From NCBI GenBank assembly GCA_014529385.2, contig CM043952.1, positions 159,061,557 to 159,123,556 of the forward strand: 62,000 bases of DNA. Direction: 5' to 3'. Origin of the DNA: Adiantum capillus-veneris (Eukaryota; Streptophyta; Polypodiopsida; Polypodiales; Pteridaceae). Position 1 is the first letter of the stretch. The number at the start of each line of letters is the position of its first letter. Shown here piece after piece: positions 56,341 through 62,000 of the stretch. Both the position numbers and the translations under genes were made by a program. A model generated the notes under the pieces. It searched no databases. It was given only the letters and a program-made list of their open reading frames with translations, and was not told the origin of the DNA.

Positions 56341-57167
56341 GTTTTGTTGTTCTTCTTTGGGACCCATTTCTTTGCGATTATTGGCTGTTTTGTTGCTAGC
56401 TCTCATTTGGGAACCCATACTTGCCCGTGCTTCGTTTGTGTTTGAAGAGACTTCTTTGGGATCCACCTTTTTGTTGTGTGAGTCAACAGTGGTCTTTGCT
56501 TCAGCCCTTGTATGCTTGGTTGGGGACAGGATTCAGGCTTTGAAAGTTGATACTGTGGTTGTTTTGGAATCCAAATCAATTCCTGACTTTTTCGTGCTTG
56601 AATCAACTTCGTTGGAGCCCAAACGTGAGTTGTGAAAGCTTGCGACTTTGTGATATTCTTACCCGTTCATGCACGCTTTCCTTGTTTTTGTTTTGGTGTT
56701 GGATCTTGTGATTTGTCATTAGAGATCTTTGTCTTCTTGATCCATATCTGTTTTTGGCCGATTTGGCTTTTTGGTATCCAGATTTGTCGAGCTTTTTGGC
56801 TTTGACTTGTTGTCCTGTTCTTTTGACCTGTCATGGTTGTTACTGAAGGGGTTGGTGATAGTGATGGCCTGAGTTGATGATAGGGGATGTCGTAAGATTC
56901 ATCACTATCGCTACTATCCTCAGCAAGGTTGACTTCTTGTACTTTCCCTTGATTTTTTGGCTGGTAGTGGAAAGTTACTGTTTGTTTGCTCATGGGTGGT
57001 AGTTTCTTGGAGGACTTTTCTAGCCCATTGATTAGAGCATTGTTAGCTCGTTGCTCTGGTTGTATTCCTCCTAGTTGAGTCTTTGCATCCTTATTAGGAC
57101 CCATGTATGAGGATGCTTGTGGTGGCTGTGTCTTCACCGAGGACTTTGGAATCCACTTTTGATGCAC
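56341..57167 (-). pseudogene. NA2 W[IV]PK-repeat segment
   Basis: In order: HQKWIPKSSV, RQIWIPKSQ, KQIWIKKTK, HVWAPTKL (other frame), LIWIPKQP, KRWIPKKS, QVWVPK and KKWVPKK, about eight motifs over 270 codons. The first frame (56667-57167, 166 residues) also has an acidic stretch, DSSDSDESYDIPYHQLRPS, shared with NA1. The later frame (56403-56606) is offset, so at least one frameshift exists. It sits directly after the protease spacer. No catalytic motif is seen. Confidence 0.6.
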
Positions 57168-57229
57168 TTTATTTGTGTAGCGATGACATTGATTCCCGGG
57201 TCGTTGATCTTCTTGAAGCTCGAAGTGTT

Positions 57230-57571
57230 CTACAGATTCATAGAACTCGTCGTCTTCTTCATCTTTTGATTCTCCACATTTTTTTTTTGCTCCTTATTTT
57301 GAGAGCTTGTTGATGTCTGGATCTCTTCGTTTTCCTGGATTACACTCACTGCAAAATAAGGAACGACATCATAGTCATTTTCATCAGAAAACTTTGTTGT
57401 GGGAGAATCCTCCACGGCGCACACGTCCAAAGTAGCCAAGATGTGTTCCCATCCAAAAGGCTCTAACTCTTCTTCAGGAAATGGTTCTGGGATATAGTCC
57501 ATATCCTCTATAACCCGCTCTAGGATACATTCCTCAAGTTTCAAGCTACCACATTGTGAAGCTCCACACAT
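57230..57571 (-). pseudogene. NA2 post-protease spacer
   Basis: 113 residues from MCGASQCGSLKLEECILERVIEDM through WEHILATLDVCAVE and FSDENDYDVVPYFAVSV, then an acidic Glu/Lys/Asn tail. A single stop (TAG at 57572-57574) separates it from the protease frame upstream, which ends WLGKPKEL in the same frame. The block is shared with GypA, GypB and NA1 after their proteases; its role is unknown. Confidence 0.7.
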
Positions 57572-58936
57572 CTATAGTTCTTTAGGCTTACCTAACCAAG
57601 CTGGAAGTTCTGATCTTGCTACTCTGGCGGAATCAAACTCCTCAACCGGTGTTCTCGTCACATCCCTATAGCTATGGTCCCTCAAGTTTATCTTTGTTGT
57701 GGTTTCCATATGTCTCAGGTATATATGATCATAACCCCAATCTTGGACCATTTTCAATTGTCGCATGAATGGTCTTCCCAGAATGATGTCATAGTTGTTC
57801 TTCTTGCCAAAGTCAACAACAGCAAAAGTGTGCTCATATTCAATGCCACAAGAAGTAACAAGTACTTTTTCTAGCAGTCCTAGGGGCTTTTCCTTGTGTT
57901 CGTCTGCAAGCTGCAGGGTCATTCGTGTGGATATCAAGGCAGTTTTTCCCCATTTTTTCCAAACCTCTTTGGTTGCAATGGCCACACCAGCTCCACTGTC
58001 AAGGATTACCATGGTTTTTACACCATTGAATTCCACAGGAAGGGTGGTGTTTCCATCTTCTCCCTCGTAATACTCGCCTACCTTGTTTAATGGTACTGGC
58101 CTAGTATTTAGTTGAGGCATTTCAAGCTCTTTGATGCCTTCCTCGATTTGAGTCATTGGAGTTTTTACACCAAATTTCTCTAGACATTTACCCACATTAG
58201 CCCACATGTTTGGTCTTATTCTGAGCAACTCGGCTAACATTATTATATAGGTGACTAGGGTAGATAGAATATCTACTAGCCCCTTTGAATCGATGGCCTT
58301 GCTGGGAGACAGTCTCTGTGATGGGACTGCAACCACATCTGACTTGGTCTCGTACTCTCCCATGTAGGATGGTAGTGTTCTTAGTGAATGGGTTTGACTA
58401 TCCATATATTGTACAAATCCTTTGTCGCCCCAATACGATCGCACGTCTAGATTCATTTGATATCTAGTCTCAAATTCCTCTATTGGTGGTAGAAACACTC
58501 CTCGTTCATCACCAGTCTTGTCTACTCGTCTTCTTAGGCCATCGGCTTCATTGGCCTCTCTAACTTGTTTCCACAATTTGTCAAGACCATCTATCTCTTT
58601 ACAATACTCACGTATAGCTTGGTGAAATCCCTCGGAAGAGTTATCCATGGTATTCAGTACTATCCTTGGTTCTAATGCTAGGTCTTTGAGGTTTGGTCTG
58701 TGCTCATGACTAGAATATGGTTCTTTTAGTTCTTGGTTTGGTGGTATTACTTGTGTAGGCATGACACGGATCACATTCTCAGGTTTTGCAACTGGTGGTT
58801 CTAGTAAAGCTTGGGATGTTTGAATCATTTTTTGGCACACTTCAAACCTTTGCTTTTCTAGTTCCGCATAGGGATATGTCATCCACCTGTGTTCTTGGGT
58901 TTGGTTGTTTTTGAGCCTCACATCATAGGCTTTCAA
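57572..58936 (-). CDS. NA2 gag tail and aspartic protease, 454 residues
   Basis: A long uninterrupted frame. Residues 1-130 are a helical linker (KNNQTQEHRWMTYPYAELEK). GVFLPPIEEFETRYQ follows at 146-160 and the LLRIRPNMW region at 237-245. The retropepsin has EGEDGNTTLP at 291-300, the active site ILDSGAGVAIATK at 311-323 and the end NYDIILGRPFMRQ at 381-393. Protease would cut Gag in particles. The catalytic Asp, Ser and Gly are all intact, unlike GypA and GypB. The true start is probably further upstream in gag; the Met used here is internal. Confidence 0.85.
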   Translation of the reverse strand: MKAYDVRLKNNQTQEHRWMTYPYAELEKQRFEVCQKMIQTSQALLEPPVAKPENVIRVMPTQVIPPNQELKEPYSSHEHRPNLKDLALEPRIVLNTMDNSSEGFHQAIREYCKEIDGLDKLWKQVREANEADGLRRRVDKTGDERGVFLPPIEEFETRYQMNLDVRSYWGDKGFVQYMDSQTHSLRTLPSYMGEYETKSDVVAVPSQRLSPSKAIDSKGLVDILSTLVTYIIMLAELLRIRPNMWANVGKCLEKFGVKTPMTQIEEGIKELEMPQLNTRPVPLNKVGEYYEGEDGNTTLPVEFNGVKTMVILDSGAGVAIATKEVWKKWGKTALISTRMTLQLADEHKEKPLGLLEKVLVTSCGIEYEHTFAVVDFGKKNNYDIILGRPFMRQLKMVQDWGYDHIYLRHMETTTKINLRDHSYRDVTRTPVEEFDSARVARSELPAWLGKPKEL

Positions 58937-59194
58937 GAGGGCATCTAATGTCTCATTAACCTTCTATGCCAACACAGATCCTCCTGAACTAGCACTTCTC
59001 GGATTCTCATCCGTGGATGGTTCTTCTAGAGGTTTAACCATCTGTGTAAGAGAAGGTGCCTCCTTTTCCTCATGTTGTTTTATCTTCTCCTAAGCTTCGG
59101 TAAGCTTCTCAACTAGGGATTTTTTCTCTCGTTCTCTGCGTGCTTTCATCCTAGTCTTCCTAGCTTTCCAACTATTGCATTTGCTCTTGGTTTT

Positions 59195-60079
59195 CTAACT
59201 AGGTGCGTCTGTCTTTGGTCCATCATCTGTCTTTGGACTCGTGTCACTTTCCGTGTTCTTTGTCTCTGGATTCGCATTAGATTTCTTTTGAGCTTGTGCT
59301 CTCGTAACTACTTGAACTGGTACATCATTTTCATTTTCTGAGCTACTAGGGAGCTGAACAATCCCTAATACATTTATCGTGATTTTCCTGATTTGGTTTG
59401 GTTTTTTCGGGCAATTGGGGATCAAGTGAGTGATGTCACACTCAAGACAATAGGCATTTACTTCAGTGATCTCCGTATGAGGACATTGTTTGACCAAGTG
59501 GTTGTCACGACTTTTGTGACAATCTATCTCTGGTTGAGGAGATTCTTTTAGCATTTCCTCTTGGCTATAAGCAAGCTTTGACCTAGATAAGCCGCTATTT
59601 GCAATGAATCGCAATGTCCTTTCGTCCATTTCATACCTTCTTTCTTTCGACTGAAACCCAGGAGGTGGAGGTTGTACCGGCCTCACCACTCCATGTGTTT
59701 CTCTCACATTTTGTTGCTCCGAAGGGTAGTACTCACTTTGGTTGCTATACCACATTGTAGATGGTACTGGCATTGGTTTATTTGATGCTTCCATCATTGG
59801 CATGTATCTCATGTCTACCTGCATTCTAGCACCTGGCAACAGATGTTGTTGTCCTAAGACAAGCTGTGGCCTTAAGACTCCTACTGGTCTTGGCGCATTC
59901 CCCGTAATGTATCTAGGTGGAGTAGGTGCTTCTGGAACAGGTTGTACATACCTCTCCCTAGCATTTTCCATGCTATAATAGCACTCTTCCCCCGTATGGT
60001 TCATCCATTTTCTCTCAATTTCACACCACTTCGGCTCTCCCAAATCAGACCTTACAAGAGGAATCAATCTCTTGACCAA
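59195..60079 (-). CDS. gag: NA2 gag C-terminal part with zinc knuckles, 294 residues
   Basis: Reads WCEIERKWMNHTGEECYYS, a Pro-rich part (VRPVQPPPPGFQSKERRYEMDERTLRFI with breaks), then two Cys/His units: CHKSRDNHLVKQC, with its second Cys replaced, and YCLECDITHLIPNCP, with C-X2-C-X3-H-X4-C, one residue shorter than the usual knuckle. It ends with a Thr/Ser/Asp-rich tail. Nucleocapsid would bind element RNA. Upstream and downstream frames are separated by stops. Confidence 0.75.
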   Translation of the reverse strand: MVKRLIPLVRSDLGEPKWCEIERKWMNHTGEECYYSMENARERYVQPVPEAPTPPRYITGNAPRPVGVLRPQLVLGQQHLLPGARMQVDMRYMPMMEASNKPMPVPSTMWYSNQSEYYPSEQQNVRETHGVVRPVQPPPPGFQSKERRYEMDERTLRFIANSGLSRSKLAYSQEEMLKESPQPEIDCHKSRDNHLVKQCPHTEITEVNAYCLECDITHLIPNCPKKPNQIRKITINVLGIVQLPSSSENENDVPVQVVTRAQAQKKSNANPETKNTESDTSPKTDDGPKTDAPS

Positions 60080-60532
60080 GTCGTCGATAAGCTTTTCTTG
60101 ATCAATAGGTGCTGTTGGCTTGGCAATGGACTCACTTATCTGTGAAACACTTTGCTAAGAGGATGTGTCATCTCCTTGACTCTTTAAGTCCTTTTCTTTT
60201 TATGCCTCACAGTTATCCACTAGATAAAGAGCTTCTTTGATCAACTCGTTTAGCGTCATCCTCCTTGTCATATGCAAATCCTTCTGAAGGCCCGCATGTC
60301 TCATTCCCTGGATAAAGATCAGCATCAGTCATGCTTGCGTAGGTAATTCCGCTCTCGGACAGAGCTTAACATATCTCTTGAGCCATAATGATGCTTTGCG
60401 TACTGATTAATTCTCTTTCTGTTTGAATCTATGGATTTGCGAGACCGTGTTGTGAGCAATGCCTTTTGGCGAGAATTCTTCAATAAACTCCTCAAACAAC
60501 TCATCTAGGGTCTCAAAATCCCATTTTTCCAC
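60080..60532 (-). pseudogene. gag: NA2 gag capsid end, broken
   Basis: Readable with stops: WDFETLDELFEEFIEEFSPKG, VSQIHRFKQKEN and MRHAGLQKDLHMTRRMTLNEL, the typical second half of the retrotransposon Gag domain. At least three stops occur. It joins the blocks at 60533 and 60079. Confidence 0.65.
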
Positions 60533-61216
60533 CTAGTTGAACCATGTAGCTACATCGTCTTCTAGAGTCAATCCAAATTCCGCAAACTTTGTCGCAAAAT
60601 CTGAAACTTCCTCTGCTCTAATCACTCTTCTAAAAGCCGTTACATGATCTCTCGGATCTTTATCTCCGGAGTATTTTCTCTTTACCCATTTCTGGACTTG
60701 GGATGGTCTAACTCGTCGATTGTCTACAAGTCTAACCAAAGACTCTCCCAATCCTTCTCTCGTTATCGCTCTTGAAGGGAATCCTGGTGGCTCTCTTCTT
60801 GGAATTCCTATAGGAATTCTCGTGTTTGGTGGAGGCATTAGTGGTCCTTCATTGACCAAATATCCACCTCTTTCTAGTACAGTCTGTGGATTTGTGCTTT
60901 CTACAACTCTGTATTCTCGTCCATACTTGTCGACAACTATAGATCTCCATTGACAGTCGACTCTGTATGTGTAGACATATAAGAGCTTGTAATACGTTAT
61001 CTCTTCTAGGTATGGATCTAAGCACCTATAAAGATTGACCTCATTGTCGTCAATGTATCTATATAGTCCTTCACTCTCATGACCAATCATCCAAACTCTC
61101 TCAACAAGATGGATCTTTATCAATTGCAAGTTTGGAAGATCCATTGTGGGAGGATATTCCTCTATCATCGGGATCTCCAAGCTTGTGTAAGTTGCGTTTG
61201 AATCTAGGGTAGACAT
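60533..61216 (-). CDS. gag: NA2 gag N-terminus and capsid start, 227 residues
   Basis: Starts MSTLDSNATYTSLEIPMIEE, the first ATG after the palindromic leader, and runs open to AEFGLTLEDDVATWFN, the start of the Gag capsid signature, where a stop follows. Residues 30-110 (RVWMIGHESEGLYRYIDDN; VYTYRVDCQWRSIVVDKYG) have no counterpart I recognise. KWVKRKYSGDKDPRDHVTAFRRV matches GypB KWVRKYNGSRNPYDHLASF. Confidence 0.75.
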   Translation of the reverse strand: MSTLDSNATYTSLEIPMIEEYPPTMDLPNLQLIKIHLVERVWMIGHESEGLYRYIDDNEVNLYRCLDPYLEEITYYKLLYVYTYRVDCQWRSIVVDKYGREYRVVESTNPQTVLERGGYLVNEGPLMPPPNTRIPIGIPRREPPGFPSRAITREGLGESLVRLVDNRRVRPSQVQKWVKRKYSGDKDPRDHVTAFRRVIRAEEVSDFATKFAEFGLTLEDDVATWFN

Positions 61217-62000
61217 GATTTCTGGGCTTAAGAGATTTTGCTTGGTTCAAGTAGACTTAGTCCACTGTGTTCAAGTGCTTTGGTTAGGGAAAAGTTGAAA
61301 CTATGTCCAAAACCGCAACCGTTTCGTCACAATTCTCGCAAATTGTCGCTTTCAGACACCCCTAACTTGCGGATGTATTTTGAGGCCTCAAACGATGTTT
61401 TTTTTTTTCACTAAATGGTTGTCGTGGGCATACATTTAGTTCAAGTTTTGCTCTAAGATCTGTAGAGCCGCTCTCAGGCTACGTTTTGATATAAAAACTT
61501 TTCCGATCCGATACTGTTTGTGAAAGTTATGGCCAAAACAGTGAAATGAAATTTAGAATGGTCAAAATGAGTCCAAATTCAATTTTGAAAAAAGATTTGG
61601 GATCTCTGTTGGACCCGAAAACTGGCCTAGAGACATCCTACGCGTAGGATGTCTATATGCTCAGAATTTAACCAAATTTAGTCCAGAGATTCCCCTTAAG
61701 TCCAGCAGCATAATGGTATGCTCAGAATTTCATTTGGACCTAAAAATGGCCTTGAGACATCCTACGCGTAGGATGTCTTTTTGCTCAGAATGACTTGAAA
61801 TTTTCACCCCAGCTTCTCCTTGATGTGTTGATCACAGTGGTGTACTCATAGGTTGGTTTGGAGTCCTAAAGCAAGCTGGAGACATCCTACGCGTAGGATG
61901 TCTAACTGCTCAGATTTTGTCCAAACTTGATCCCAAGATGCTCCTAGTGCTCACCAACCCAATGGTATGCTTAGATTTGAATTTGGATGTCAATAGGTCA
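61217..62000 (-). repeat. NA2 leader with phased TACGCGTA palindromes (partial)
   Basis: Three perfect 22-base palindromes begin at 61632, 61756 and 61881 (gaps 124 and 125), arms GACATCCTACG, core CCTACGCGTAGG. The 125-base spacing equals the short gap in NA1. Relative to NA1 the arm base pairs A:T and C:G have swapped on both sides together. The array continues past the window. The first 400 bases after gag hold no palindrome. Confidence 0.85.

Larger units (their letters stand above)
53619..62000 (-). mobile_element. NA2: gag-protease LTR element without pol, cut by the right edge
   Basis: Minus-strand relative of NA1. It has a complete 3' LTR, polypurine tract, 1.8 kb of conserved non-coding DNA, a W[IV]PK array, spacer, protease with intact DSGAG, gag with capsid core and knuckles, and the start of a palindromic leader. 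No RT or integrase is present across 8.4 kb. It is better preserved than NA1. Its 5' LTR and primer site lie outside the window, so a target duplication cannot be checked. Confidence 0.85.

Overview
The window is plant nuclear DNA made almost entirely of nested LTR retrotransposons. I found no convincing host gene, tRNA, rRNA or CRISPR array. The evidence for a plant is a Ty1/copia element with an initiator-Met primer site, Ty3/gypsy elements with a tRNA-Asp primer site, a chromodomain relic at the end of one gypsy pol, and AT-rich, heavily decayed DNA. Stacking this deep fits a large, TE-bloated genome such as a gymnosperm or fern. The species cannot be read from the sequence.

Layout. (1) 1-9294, plus strand: ChrV, a chromovirus-type gypsy with giant LTRs of about 3.4 kb, a gag remnant and a chromodomain relic; the pol between them is lost and the 5' LTR is cut by the window edge. 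(2) GypA, an old, badly mutated plus-strand gypsy, survives as three pieces: 9295-13385, 23645-24066 and 48488 to about 50.6 kb. (3) 13386-23644, minus strand: NA1, a gag-protease-only element inserted in GypA RNase H with target duplication ACCAC. (4) 24067-24610 plus 48111-48487: a solo LTR inserted in GypA with target duplication GACTG. (5) 24611-48110, minus strand: GypB, of the same family as the solo LTR and inserted into it in opposite orientation. It is about 18.2 kb without its own insert and carries LTRs, a tRNA-Asp PBS, a 2-kb leader, gag, protease, RT, RNase H, integrase, a W[IV]PK segment, a further 3' ORF and a PPT. (6) 39750-45018, minus strand: Cop, a young, almost intact copia element inside GypB gag. 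(7) 50.6-53.6 kb: non-coding, possibly the GypA 3' LTR. (8) 53619-62000, minus strand: NA2, a second gag-protease-only element related to NA1 and cut by the right edge.

The most interesting signals are these. Leader arrays in NA1, NA2 and GypB carry palindromes at about 285- and 125-bp spacing, with covarying arms and a CGCG core, and single related cores lie in the matching LTRs. The integrase zinc-binding domain is duplicated in GypA and GypB. Arrays of W[IV]PK motifs lie downstream of protease. GypB has an unrecognised long 3' ORF preceded by its own palindromes. Internal polypurine tracts are conserved. A tandem repeat was built across the GypA/NA1 insertion junction.

Inferred order of events: GypA is oldest; then the solo LTR parent, NA1 and ChrV; then GypB into the solo LTR; Cop last, with one LTR difference seen in 322 bases. 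NA1 and NA2 lack polymerase and integrase and must have used enzymes supplied in trans.
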